DNA of 23,157 bases from an uncultured Caryophanales bacterium (lineage in GTDB: Bacteria > Bacillota_I > Bacilli_A > Acholeplasmatales > Anaeroplasmataceae), in contig CAMOUK010000019.1 in NCBI GenBank assembly GCA_946626535.1, positions 1 through 23,157 on the forward strand, given 5' to 3'. The notes under the pieces are model-generated. The model was not told the origin of the DNA, searched no databases, and saw only the letters and a list, made by a program, of their open reading frames with translations. The position numbers were made by a program, and so were the translations under genes. How positions within the stretch are numbered: the first letter of the stretch is position 1; the number at the start of each line of letters is the position of its first letter. Shown here piece after piece: positions 15,148 through 22,651 of this stretch.

Positions 15148-15783
15148 ATGAGAATTGCTCTAATTAACGAAAATTCGCAAGCTGCAAAAAATGAACTTAT
15201 TTATAATACTTTAAATAAGGTTGCTACAAAATATGGACATACTGTTGATAATTACGGTATGGTAAATGCTGATGATAAGCCACTTACTTATGTTCAAAAT
15301 GGTTTACTAGCTGCAATTTTAATCAACTCTGGTGCTGCTGACTTTGTTGTTACTGGCTGTGGTACAGGTGTTGGTGCTATGCTAGCTTTAAATTCATTCC
15401 CTAATGTATTATGTGGTTTAGTTGTTGAACCATCTGATGCATATTTATTTGGTCAAATAAATGATGGTAATGCAATTTCTATGCCATATGCTAAGGGCTT
15501 TGGCTGGGGTGCTGAATTAAATCTAGAAAATGTATATGAGAATTTATTTAAGGCACCATTTGGCGGAGGCTATCCAAAAGAAAGAGTAGTACCTGAACAA
15601 AGAAATAAGAAGATTTTAGATTCAGTTAAAAAGATTACTCATAGACCTATGATTGAAATCTTAAAAGAAATTGATAAGAATTTCTTACTTGAAACAATCG
15701 ATAGAGATACATTTAAGAAATATTTCTTTGAAAACGCAAAGGATCAAGAAATTATTAATTTTATTAAGAGTATTTTAAAATAG
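15148..15783 (+). CDS. RpiB/LacA/LacB-family sugar-phosphate isomerase
   Basis: 211-residue aldose-ketose phosphate isomerase of the RpiB/LacAB superfamily. Visible: the N-terminal strand IALINENSQ, the catalytic-cysteine loop TGCGTGVGAMLALNSFP (C71), VLCGLVVEPSDAYLFGQINDGNAISMPYAKGFGWGAELNLE, and a helical C-terminal extension (about 150-211) that makes it longer than classical RpiB (about 150 residues). This larger subgroup is annotated as generic sugar-phosphate isomerase; ribose-5-phosphate or a galactose/tagatose-type hexose phosphate is a plausible substrate. AAGGAG (15136-15141) lies six bases upstream. Its position after the aldolase and the fba hairpin suggests central carbon metabolism at a level set by readthrough. 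Confidence 0.85.
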   Translation: MRIALINENSQAAKNELIYNTLNKVATKYGHTVDNYGMVNADDKPLTYVQNGLLAAILINSGAADFVVTGCGTGVGAMLALNSFPNVLCGLVVEPSDAYLFGQINDGNAISMPYAKGFGWGAELNLENVYENLFKAPFGGGYPKERVVPEQRNKKILDSVKKITHRPMIEILKEIDKNFLLETIDRDTFKKYFFENAKDQEIINFIKSILK

Positions 15784-15793
15784 GAGTTTTACA

Positions 15794-16846
15794 ATGAAGC
15801 TTGTTGTAAATATGCTATCAAAGGCTGATAGTGTTGAGGGTCAAGGTGTAGGCTCTGCCTACTTAGAACAAGTAAATTTAATAAAGACTGAACTTGCTGA
15901 TGATTTCGAGGTTAGAATCAATTCTAAGAAGAAGGCTGACATTTTACATGTACACTCTATAAATTTACCTTTCTATTTTAGATTTAAAAAGAAAAATGGT
16001 ATTAGAGTAATGTATTGTCATTTTCTTCCTGAAACATTTGATGGTTCTATTTCTTTACCTAAACCTATATTTTGGTGCTTTAAAAAATATTTTTTAAGTT
16101 TCTATAAGAAGGCTGATTATTTAGTAGTTGTAAATCCATCATTTAAGAAGGATTTAATAAGATATAAGGTAAAAGAGGATAGAATAGTTTATATTCCTAA
16201 TTTTGTATCTAAAGAAAATTTCTATGAAATGGAAAAGGAAGAAAGATTAAAAATTAGAGAGGAATATAATATACCAAAGGATAAATTTGTTGTTTTAGGC
16301 TGTGGACAGGTTCAAACAAGAAAGGGTGTAATGGATTTTGTTGAAATCGCAAAGAAGAATCCTCATATCGAATTTGTTTGGTGTGGTGGATTTAGCTTCT
16401 CAGTTATTTCTGATGGTCACCATGATTTAAAGAAGATTATGGATAACCCACCTTGTGAAAACCTAAGATTCTTAGGCATTATCCCTAGAAAGGATATGAA
16501 TAAGATGTTTAATATGGCTGACTGCTTATTTATGCCATCTTATAATGAATTATTCCCTATGTCTATATTAGAGGCTGTATCTTGTGGTAAGCCTGTAGTA
16601 CTTAGAAATCTAGATTTATATAAGGATATATTATGGGATAAGCCAATCTATGGTGAAAACAATGAAGATTTTTCTAATGCTATAAATAAATTAGCATCTG
16701 ATGAAGCTTATTATAATGAAGCTAAATTAAAATCTAGTGATGTAGCTAAATTCTATTCAAAGGAGCATGTTGCCCAGCTTTGGAAAGAATTCTATCAAGG
16801 CATTTATAATAAGAAATTAGAAGAGAAAAATAAAAAGAAAAAATAG
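15794..16846 (+). CDS. GT4 glycosyltransferase, probable glycolipid synthase
   Basis: 350-residue GT-B retaining glycosyltransferase (family 4). The N-terminal half has GQGVGSAYLEQVNLIK, DILHVHSINLPFY, YCHFLPETFDGSISLPKP and ADYLVVVNPSFKKDL; the C-terminal donor domain has VLGCGQVQTRKGVMDF, WCGGFSFSV and the E-x7-E motif in NELFPMSILEAVSCGKPVV. A Lys/Glu-rich tail (last about 12 residues) is basic and may touch membrane lipids. The overall pattern is what I recall for LafB/CpoA-type enzymes that add a second sugar to monoglycosyl-diacylglycerol; this subfamily call is from memory and is moderate. Its ribosome site AGGAG (15782-15786) overlaps the upstream stop, so it is co-expressed with the isomerase. 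A terminator follows. Confidence 0.78.
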   Translation: MKLVVNMLSKADSVEGQGVGSAYLEQVNLIKTELADDFEVRINSKKKADILHVHSINLPFYFRFKKKNGIRVMYCHFLPETFDGSISLPKPIFWCFKKYFLSFYKKADYLVVVNPSFKKDLIRYKVKEDRIVYIPNFVSKENFYEMEKEERLKIREEYNIPKDKFVVLGCGQVQTRKGVMDFVEIAKKNPHIEFVWCGGFSFSVISDGHHDLKKIMDNPPCENLRFLGIIPRKDMNKMFNMADCLFMPSYNELFPMSILEAVSCGKPVVLRNLDLYKDILWDKPIYGENNEDFSNAINKLASDEAYYNEAKLKSSDVAKFYSKEHVAQLWKEFYQGIYNKKLEEKNKKKK

Positions 16847-16856
16847 ATAATAATTG

Positions 16857-16888
16857 AACTCTAAAATGATAAATTTTGGAGTTTTTTT
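16857..16888 (+). terminator. Terminator of the fba operon
   Basis: 11-bp stem AACTCTAAAAT/ATTTTGGAGTT (one G-U pair), five-base loop, then T7. Confidence 0.88.
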
Positions 16889-16917
16889 ATTAAAAATAAT
16901 TTTTTTTAAAATAATAC

Positions 16918-16946
16918 TTGACATATAAAATAAAATTGTATACAAT
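16918..16946 (+). promoter_or_regulatory. Strong promoter of the peroxidase-thioredoxin operon
   Basis: Perfect TTGACA (16918-16923), ideal 17-base spacer, TACAAT (16941-16946). This near-consensus promoter is overlain by a palindrome, as expected for a repressed stress gene. Confidence 0.85.
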
Positions 16947-16954
16947 TAAATTGG
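16934..16954 (+). promoter_or_regulatory. OhrR-like operator palindrome over the -10
   Basis: AATTGTATACAATT is a perfect 14-base palindrome (16934-16947), continued by AAATTGG so that TACAATT and a degenerate AATTGTA half also face each other. The TACAATT/AATTGTA pattern is that reported for OhrR (MarR family) operators of Bacillus. It blocks the -10 and start region. No regulator gene is in the window. Confidence 0.55.
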
Positions 16955-16971
16955 AAAGAAGGTAATTTGAA

Positions 16972-17514
16972 TTGAAATTATATGATTTAAATGTATTGAA
17001 TAAGAAAAAAGAAGAAGTATCATTAAAACAATATGAAGGAAAAGTTTTATTAATTATAAATTCAGCTACAGGTTGTGGATTTACACCACAATATGAAGCT
17101 TTAGAAGCATTATATAGAAAATATAAGGATCAAGGATTTGAGATTTTAGATTTTCCTTGTAATCAATTTGGAAATCAAGCTCCTGGTACAGATGCTGAAA
17201 TTACTGAATTCTGTACAGCTAGATATAATATGAGCTTTACTCAATTCAAAAAGATTGATGTAAATGGTCCTGAACAATCAGAAGTATTTAAGTTATTAAA
17301 GGAAGCACAAGGCTTCAAGGGCTTCGGTGATTCTCAACAAGCTGTATTTATGGATGATATGTTAAAGAAATTTGATCCTAATTATATGAATAATTCTGAC
17401 ATTAAATGGAACTTTACTAAATTTTTAGTAGATAGATGTGGAAATATTGTTAACCGTTTTGAACCAACTTGTGATATGATATTAGTTGAAGAGGAGGTTA
17501 AGAAGTATTTATAA
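16972..17514 (+). CDS. Glutathione peroxidase-family thiol peroxidase, TTG start
   Basis: 180-residue GPx-family peroxidase reducing hydroperoxides. Active site: C35 in ATGCGFTPQY (codon TGT, so Cys and not selenocysteine), Q/N partners in FPCNQFGNQAPGTDAEI, and the W-N pair in WNFTKFLVD. C81 in EITEFCTARYN sits where the resolving cysteine of yeast Gpx3 lies (C36/C82 there), so this should be a two-cysteine, thioredoxin-dependent enzyme. That fits the thioredoxin reductase-like and thioredoxin genes immediately downstream. The TTG start is supported by AAGAAGG (16956-16962) nine bases upstream and by the family-like N terminus KLYDLNVLNKKKEEVSLKQY. Transcribed from a near-consensus promoter with an OhrR-like palindrome. 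Confidence 0.92.
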   Translation: MKLYDLNVLNKKKEEVSLKQYEGKVLLIINSATGCGFTPQYEALEALYRKYKDQGFEILDFPCNQFGNQAPGTDAEITEFCTARYNMSFTQFKKIDVNGPEQSEVFKLLKEAQGFKGFGDSQQAVFMDDMLKKFDPNYMNNSDIKWNFTKFLVDRCGNIVNRFEPTCDMILVEEEVKKYL

Positions 17515-18380
17515 TGAGATATGATGTTGCTATTATAGGAACTGGGCCTGCTGGACTTGAAGCCCGGTTAACATTAAAAAATAGGGACAAATCAATTCTT
17601 CTTATAGGTTCTAAAAATTCATCTAATAAAGTATTTCAAGCACATGAGATTAAAAACTATTTAGGATTACCTAATATTAAAGGTGAGGACTTTGCCAATG
17701 CTTTCTTAAAGCATATCGAGGTTATGGGAATTGAAATCACTGATGATATCATTTCTCAAATCTATGATATGGGCGATTTCTATGCTTTACAAGGTAAGTC
17801 ATCAGAAATGTATGAGGCATCATCAATAATTATTGCCACAGGCGTTAAAGCTGGCAAAACTTATGAGGGCGAAGATAATTTCTTAGGTAGAGGTGTTTCT
17901 TATTGTGCAACATGTGATGCCCCTTTATATAAGAATAAGAAGATTGCTGTTGTTTTGGAATCAAAAGAAGAAATGGATGAAGTTGAATTTTTAGCCTCTG
18001 TAGGTAGTGAATTAAATTTATTCCCATTATTTGATGAAGAAATTAATTTAAAAAATGTTAATGTAATAAGAGAAAAGCCAGTAAGAATTGAAGGTGAAAA
18101 GGTTGCAAATACAATTGTAACTGATAAGGCATCTTATAGCTTTGATGGTCTTTTCATCTTAAGAAAGAGTGTACCACTATCATATTTACTTCAAGGATTA
18201 GAAATGGATGATAATCATATTAAAGTAAATAGATTGATGGAAACTAATCTTCATGGCGTATTTGCGGCAGGAGATATAGTAGGTAAGCCTTATCAATATA
18301 TTAAGGCTGCTGGAGAAGGAAATATTGCAGCATTATCAGCTGTAACATATTTAGCAAATTTAAAAAAGGAAGGTAAATAA
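17514..18380 (+). CDS. Thioredoxin reductase-like flavoprotein with degenerate NADPH site
   Basis: 288-residue flavoprotein of the thioredoxin reductase family. The FAD fold is intact: GTGPAG (9-14), an IIIATG strand (106-110), the redox pair CATC (C131, C134) and the C-terminal GVFAAGDIVGKPYQYIKAAGEG (248-269). In the central domain the usual GGGxSA and HRRxxxR signatures for NADPH are missing; the equivalent strands read KIAVVLESKEEMDE (143-156) and LFPLFDEE (169-176), and the protein is shorter than standard TrxB. This resembles the ferredoxin-linked, pyridine-nucleotide-independent thioredoxin reductases described from clostridia, so the electron donor may be ferredoxin (inference). Start and upstream stop overlap by one base (TAATG). 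Its likely acceptor is the thioredoxin encoded two bases downstream. Confidence 0.87.
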   Translation: MRYDVAIIGTGPAGLEARLTLKNRDKSILLIGSKNSSNKVFQAHEIKNYLGLPNIKGEDFANAFLKHIEVMGIEITDDIISQIYDMGDFYALQGKSSEMYEASSIIIATGVKAGKTYEGEDNFLGRGVSYCATCDAPLYKNKKIAVVLESKEEMDEVEFLASVGSELNLFPLFDEEINLKNVNVIREKPVRIEGEKVANTIVTDKASYSFDGLFILRKSVPLSYLLQGLEMDDNHIKVNRLMETNLHGVFAAGDIVGKPYQYIKAAGEGNIAALSAVTYLANLKKEGK

Positions 18381-18381
18381 A

Positions 18382-18681
18382 ATGAAAAATATTACATCAC
18401 AAGAATTTAAACAATTAACAGGAACTGTACTAGTTGATTTTAATGCTACATGGTGCGGACCTTGTAGAATGCTACACCCAGTACTTGATGATCTAGAAAA
18501 GAAGAATACAGACGTTAAGTTTGTAGGTGTAGACGTTGATGATGAATCAGATGTTGCTGAATTATTTAACATCACTAATATTCCTTGTGTAATTATGTTA
18601 AAGGATGGAAAAGAAGTAGCAAGATCTGTTGGTTTTAAACCAGCTAATATGATGCAATCATTCATCGATGAAAATAAGTAA
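18382..18681 (+). CDS. Thioredoxin
   Basis: 99-residue thioredoxin with the WCGPC active site (C25, C28), a conserved VDFNATWC strand, the buried-Asp region near residue 19, and the cis-proline in NIPCVIML. A cysteine directly before VIML follows that cis-Pro; the usual residue there is Thr. The protein passes electrons from the reductase upstream to the GPx-type peroxidase at 16972, making the operon a complete peroxide-reducing chain apart from the primary electron donor. AAGGAAGG lies eight to nine bases upstream and the gene starts one base after the reductase stop. Closed by a bidirectional terminator. Confidence 0.95.
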   Translation: MKNITSQEFKQLTGTVLVDFNATWCGPCRMLHPVLDDLEKKNTDVKFVGVDVDDESDVAELFNITNIPCVIMLKDGKEVARSVGFKPANMMQSFIDENK

Positions 18682-18684
18682 TAA

Positions 18685-18711
18685 AAATGAGGCTATTGAT
18701 TAGCCTCATTT
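18685..18711. terminator. Bidirectional terminator between trx and the lysS operon
   Basis: 11-bp stem AAATGAGGCTA/TAGCCTCATTT, loop TTGAT; T-rich tail on the plus side and A-run on the other, so it serves both convergent operons. The stop codon of the minus-strand gene lies in the stem. Confidence 0.88.
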
Positions 18712-19286
18712 ATTATTTTATTAACTATAATATCATTAAAATCATTTGCTTTTTCTTCAACTAGATTTAATTCTAATGCTATATCGTAAAATATTTGTTC
18801 TGTTGTAGTTATTTCTATGTTGTTTTTTTCAAAGATATCATCTAGGATATCATTTAATACTTGGAAATATTCATCAGGACAATTTTCTTTTTTATCGATA
18901 TAGTTAGTAATTGTATGTTCTAACTTATTTAAAGAAGAAATGTTGATGTCGTAGTTTAATGCTTCATTTTGGAAATCATTTATATAAAGAAGAAGGTTAA
19001 TAGTTTTTGCACATTTTTCTAATTCGGCATAATTACTATTAAAATTCTTTTCATATAATGTTTCTATAATTAAGAATTTATCATAAATATATTCAAAGCC
19101 TGTAGAAAATATTAATTCTAAATCCTTATCTAATTTATTCTCTTTAGAATATTTGTTATAAAGATAATCAACAACATCGATAACATGATTAAAACGAGCT
19201 ATTGTTTTACTTTTATTATCGATTAGCTTGTTGATGAAATCTTTATTTTCAAATCTCCAGCTTAAGTAGTCGTTATAAATATCCAT
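18693..19286 (-). CDS. Unknown helical protein coupled to lysS
   Basis: 197-residue acidic protein that I do not recognise. It has no signal peptide or membrane segment and appears almost wholly helical, with aromatic-rich helices (IYNDYLSWRFENKDF, FEYIYDKFLIIETLYEKNF) and an Asp/Asn/Glu-rich C-terminal half. It contains only two cysteines and no catalytic signature. Its ATG overlaps the lysS stop by one base (TAATG on the minus strand), so translation is coupled to lysyl-tRNA synthetase. Possible roles such as a partner of LysRS or an antitoxin-like adaptor are pure speculation. The gene ends inside the shared terminator hairpin. Confidence 0.7.
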   Translation of the reverse strand: MDIYNDYLSWRFENKDFINKLIDNKSKTIARFNHVIDVVDYLYNKYSKENKLDKDLELIFSTGFEYIYDKFLIIETLYEKNFNSNYAELEKCAKTINLLLYINDFQNEALNYDINISSLNKLEHTITNYIDKKENCPDEYFQVLNDILDDIFEKNNIEITTTEQIFYDIALELNLVEEKANDFNDIIVNKIINEANQ

Positions 19287-20839
19287 TATCTTGTCTTCAT
19301 TTGAGGGAATAGGATAACATCTCTAATAGAATCAGATTCTGTTAATAAAATGATTAATCTATCAACACCGATACCAATACCACCTGTAGGAGCCATACCA
19401 TATTCTAGAGCTTCTACGAAATCTTGGTCCATTTCATTAGCTTCGTCGTTACCTTTTTCCTTTTCCTTTAATTGTTCAACAAATCTTTCCTTTTGATCTA
19501 TTGGATCATTTAACTCAGTATAAGCATTAGCGAATTCCTTACCGCCGATGAATAATTCAAATCTTTGAACAAATCTAGGATCTTCTGGATCCTTCTTAGT
19601 TAATGGGGAAATCTCAATTGGATGACCACAAAGGAATGTAGGTTGAATTAAGCTTGATTCACAGTATTCTTCGAAGAATGCGTTGATAACGTGACCAACT
19701 GTGAAATGCTTTTCAACTGGAACGTTGTGCTTTTTAGCAAGTTCGATAGCTTCTTCAAGTGTATAATTGTTATTCTTGAAATCTACACCTGTCTTTTCTT
19801 TAATTAATTCACACATTGTAACCTTTCTAAATGGCTTAGATAGGTCGATTGCTTCACCTTCAGCATCGAATGGATTTTTAAATGTTTCCTTACCGATAAC
19901 TTTTGTTGCTGCATATCTTACTACACCTTCACATAATTCCATCATAGAAGATAGGTCACCAAATGCTTGATATAATTCAACAGTTGTAAATTCTGGGTTA
20001 TGAGTTTTATCCATACCTTCATTTCTGAAGATTCTACCAATTTCATAAACTCTTTCAAGACCACCTACAATTAATCTCTTTAAATGTAGCTCAGTAGCGA
20101 TACGTAAGTAGAAGTTAGCATCTAGTGCGTTGTGGTGAGTGATGAATGGTCTTGCGGTTGCGCCACCTTGAATGTTTTGTAATACTGGAGTTTCAACCTC
20201 GATAAATCCATTATTATCAAAATATTCTTGCATAGCTCTAATAATTTTTGGTCTTTGGATTGCAACACGCTTTGCATCCTCATTCATGATTAAGTCTAGA
20301 TATCTACGTCTATAACGTTCCTCTAAGTCTGTTAAGCCGTGGAACTTTTCTGGTAATGGTCTTAAAGCCTTTGTTAGGTGAGTATATTCTTCACACTTAA
20401 TTGTAATTTCACCAGTTTGAGTAAGCATAACCTTACCCTTAACACCAACGATATCACCGATATCAGCTAATTTGAATAAGTCATAAGCAGCATCACCAAC
20501 AACATCTTTTCTGATATATACTTGGATTTTACCCATCTTATCTTGCATTGCGAAGAAAGAAGCCTTACCCATTTTTCTAATGAACATAATTCTTCCAGCA
20601 ACACTTACAGTAATATTCTTTTGTTCGATATATTGATGTAATTGCTCCTTTAATTCTTCCTCAGTTAAGCCTTGGTGTTCAGCTTTGAATTTTTCAATTT
20701 CTTTATTTGCTAAATTCTTAACATCGGTACTATGATGAGTAACATCATATTTAGAACCGAATGGATCAATTCCTAATTCTCTATATTTTTCAAGCTTTGC
20801 AATTCTTACAAGCTCTTGTTCAGATCTTTTCTCTTCCAT
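19286..20839 (-). CDS. lysS: Lysyl-tRNA synthetase, class II
   Basis: 517-residue class II synthetase that charges tRNA-Lys with lysine using ATP; cytoplasmic dimer. The N-terminal OB-fold anticodon-binding domain (about 60-160) has VAGRIMFIRKMGKASFFAMQD; motif 1 region LDLIMNEDAKRVAIQRPKIIRAM; motif 2 FRNEGMDKTHNPEFTTVELYQAF; and motif 3 GIGIGVDRLIILLTESDSIRDVILFP near the C terminus. TARPFITHHNALDANFYLRIATELHLKRLIVGGLERVYEIG is typical of bacterial LysS. AGGAGG (20848-20853) lies eight bases before ATG. The leader is under 40 bases, with no T-box. The gene is transcribed divergently from the thioesterase operon and is followed by a translationally coupled unknown gene. Confidence 0.98.
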   Translation of the reverse strand: MEEKRSEQELVRIAKLEKYRELGIDPFGSKYDVTHHSTDVKNLANKEIEKFKAEHQGLTEEELKEQLHQYIEQKNITVSVAGRIMFIRKMGKASFFAMQDKMGKIQVYIRKDVVGDAAYDLFKLADIGDIVGVKGKVMLTQTGEITIKCEEYTHLTKALRPLPEKFHGLTDLEERYRRRYLDLIMNEDAKRVAIQRPKIIRAMQEYFDNNGFIEVETPVLQNIQGGATARPFITHHNALDANFYLRIATELHLKRLIVGGLERVYEIGRIFRNEGMDKTHNPEFTTVELYQAFGDLSSMMELCEGVVRYAATKVIGKETFKNPFDAEGEAIDLSKPFRKVTMCELIKEKTGVDFKNNNYTLEEAIELAKKHNVPVEKHFTVGHVINAFFEEYCESSLIQPTFLCGHPIEISPLTKKDPEDPRFVQRFELFIGGKEFANAYTELNDPIDQKERFVEQLKEKEKGNDEANEMDQDFVEALEYGMAPTGGIGIGVDRLIILLTESDSIRDVILFPQMKTR

Positions 20840-20868
20840 ATTAAAAACCTCCTGAAATCAACGTAAAA

Positions 20869-20897
20869 ATTATAACATATAAGACCCTAAAAAACAA
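20869..20897 (-). promoter_or_regulatory. Promoter of lysS
   Basis: On the minus strand: TTGTTT (20897-20892), 17-base spacer, extended -10 TGTTATAAT (20877-20869). Confidence 0.7.
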
Positions 20898-20902
20898 ATT
20901 TA

Positions 20903-20921
20903 ATGTTTAAGAATTAAACAT
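20903..20921 (+). promoter_or_regulatory. Inverted repeat between divergent promoters
   Basis: ATGTTTAA-GAA-TTAAACAT, perfect 8-base arms, placed over the -35 region of the plus-strand promoter and just upstream of the lysS -35. It could be an operator; AT-rich composition makes chance possible. Confidence 0.35.
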
Positions 20922-20934
20922 AATTTGTTATAAT
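20906..20934 (+). promoter_or_regulatory. Promoter of the thioesterase/Maf-NadE operon
   Basis: Extended -10 TGTTATAAT (20926-20934), identical to that of the divergent lysS promoter; weak -35 TTTAAG (20906-20911) at 17 bases. Confidence 0.6.
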
Positions 20935-20968
20935 TATTCTAGATTTTTTTATAGGAGAGATTTTAACT

Positions 20969-21382
20969 ATGTTTAAATATGAAAGAAGAGCTTATTATCA
21001 CGAGACAGATCAAATGGGAATTATCCATCACTCCAACTATCTAAAATGGATGGAGGAGGCTAGAATAGCTTTAATGGATAAGCTAGGTTTTAGCTATAAA
21101 AAAATGGAAGATTTAGGTATTATTTCTCCAGTTATTTTCGCATCTTGTGAATATAAGAAGCCTGTTAAATTTAACGATGTAGTTGAAATTAATATAACTG
21201 TAGAGGAGTATAATGGTTTAAAGTTAACTTTCAATTACGAAATTGTTAATAAAGAAACTAATGAAGTATCTACAATTGGTAAAACAAAACATTGCTTTAT
21301 GAAGGATGGAGCTATTATTTCTTTAAAGAGAAATTTACTAGAATTTCATAATGCTTTTATAGAATTTATGGAGATAAAATAG
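20969..21382 (+). CDS. YbgC/FadM-type hotdog acyl-CoA thioesterase
   Basis: 137-residue single hotdog (4-hydroxybenzoyl-CoA thioesterase-like) protein, probably hydrolysing acyl-CoA or acyl-ACP thioesters in the cytoplasm. The catalytic segment YHETDQMGIIHHSNYLKWMEEAR contains the family Asp (D14) and the HHSNY motif; FASCEYKKPVKFNDVVEI and a C-terminal KTKHCFM strand complete the fold. The true acyl substrate is not visible from sequence. AGGAGA (20953-20958) precedes the start, ten bases away. It is the first gene of an operon with the Maf-NadE fusion, whose ATG follows the stop directly. Confidence 0.88.
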   Translation: MFKYERRAYYHETDQMGIIHHSNYLKWMEEARIALMDKLGFSYKKMEDLGIISPVIFASCEYKKPVKFNDVVEINITVEEYNGLKLTFNYEIVNKETNEVSTIGKTKHCFMKDGAIISLKRNLLEFHNAFIEFMEIK

Positions 21383-22651
21383 ATGGAAATTGTATTAAAA
21401 TCAAGTAGCCCAAGAAGAAAAGAATTGTTAACTAAAATGGGCTATAAATTTGAGGTAAAGACATTTGATGTTGATGAAACATTTGATAAGAATAAATCTA
21501 TTACTGATAATGTAAAGGCCTTAGGCTTAAAGAAGGCTTCAGTTAATAAGGAAGAAGATTATGGAAAAATACTAATTGGTTGTGATACTATCGTATATTT
21601 TGATAATCAGGTATATGGTAAGCCAAAGGATTATAATGACGCCTATATTATGCTAAAAACATTAAGTGGAAGAATGCATTATGTAGCTTCAGGCTTAGCT
21701 GTAATTTATAAGGATAAAATTTATAATGATGTAATCATTTCAAAGGTTTATTTTAAAAATTTAAGTGAGGAAGATATTAAAAATTATATCGATAGTGGTG
21801 AGTGTTTCGGCAAAGCTGGAAGCTATGCTATTCAAGGCTTAGGTGCTAGCTTAGTTGATCATTATGAGGGTTCACTAAATAATATAATTGGTCTTCCAAC
21901 TGAAAGATTAGATGAAATATTAATAGAAATTTTTAAAGATGATGTTATAGATTGGATTAAGAATTATTTTGCTGAAAGTGGTAAAGGCTCAAAGGCTATT
22001 ATCGGCATTAGTGGTGGAACAGATTCTAGCGTTGTTGCCGCATTATGTGTTAAGGCCTTAGGTAAGGAAAATGTTATTGGTGTTTTAATGCCTAATGGAT
22101 ATCAACATGATATTGATGTTTCTAAAAAGTTAGTAGAGCTTTTAGATATTAAACATCATGAGATTAATATTAAAAATCCAGTTGATAGCTTAAATGAATT
22201 AATTGAAGAAGAATTTAATAGAAATCCTAATGAGGTTGATGCTTATAAGACTAATACACCATCAAGAATTAGAATGACAACTCTTTATGGTATTTGTGCA
22301 TTATATGGTGGAAGAGTCGTCAATACCTGCAATTTAAGCGAAGACTGGATAGGCTATTCAACTAAATTTGGCGATTCAGCAGGTGATTTTTCACCAATAT
22401 CATCATTTACTAAAACTGAGGTTAGAAAGCTAGGTAAGGCTTTAGGCTTACCTGATTTATTTGTTAATAAGATTCCTGAGGATGGAATGAGTGGTAAATC
22501 AGATGAGGAAAAGCTAGGCTTTACATATGATGTTTTAGATAGATACATCAGACTTGGTATTTGTGATGATTTAAAAATAAAAGAAAAGATAGATTATTTA
22601 CATAAGATGAATTTACATAAAATTGAACCTATGAAGGCATATAAAAGATGA
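21383..22651 (+). CDS. Maf-NadE fusion: nucleotide pyrophosphatase plus NAD synthetase
   Basis: 422-residue two-domain protein. Residues 1-about 185 are a complete Maf domain (house-cleaning nucleoside triphosphate pyrophosphatase): SSSPRRKELL (7-16), CDTIVYF with catalytic D69, YGKPKD (78-83), LSGRMHYV (94-101) and GKAGSYAIQG (143-152). Residues about 186-422 are an ammonia-type NAD synthetase: PP-loop SGGTDSS (210-216), NTPSRIRMTTLYG, NTCNLSEDWIGYSTKFGDSAGDFSP and PEDGMSGKSDEEKLGFTYDVLDRYI. No glutaminase domain is present. The join is direct, without linker, stop or an evident internal start codon. GGAGAT (21370-21375) is seven bases upstream. ATGA overlap couples it to the NMN adenylyltransferase. 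I know both domains as separate proteins; the fusion is unusual. Confidence 0.93.
   Translation: MEIVLKSSSPRRKELLTKMGYKFEVKTFDVDETFDKNKSITDNVKALGLKKASVNKEEDYGKILIGCDTIVYFDNQVYGKPKDYNDAYIMLKTLSGRMHYVASGLAVIYKDKIYNDVIISKVYFKNLSEEDIKNYIDSGECFGKAGSYAIQGLGASLVDHYEGSLNNIIGLPTERLDEILIEIFKDDVIDWIKNYFAESGKGSKAIIGISGGTDSSVVAALCVKALGKENVIGVLMPNGYQHDIDVSKKLVELLDIKHHEINIKNPVDSLNELIEEEFNRNPNEVDAYKTNTPSRIRMTTLYGICALYGGRVVNTCNLSEDWIGYSTKFGDSAGDFSPISSFTKTEVRKLGKALGLPDLFVNKIPEDGMSGKSDEEKLGFTYDVLDRYIRLGICDDLKIKEKIDYLHKMNLHKIEPMKAYKR

Noticed and set aside
14226..15783. Aldolase plus LacAB-type isomerase as a tagatose/galactose-6-phosphate pathway
   Set aside because: No tagatose-6-phosphate kinase or lactose/galactose PTS gene is present, and the aldolase motifs fit ordinary glycolytic FbaA; kept only as an alternative.
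17074..17076. Selenocysteine at the GPx active site
   Set aside because: The active-site codon in ATGCGF is TGT, an ordinary Cys, and no SECIS-like hairpin is needed.
20840..20968. T-box or L-box leader upstream of lysS
   Set aside because: The leader between the -10 and the start is under 40 bases with no terminator or specifier-type hairpin.
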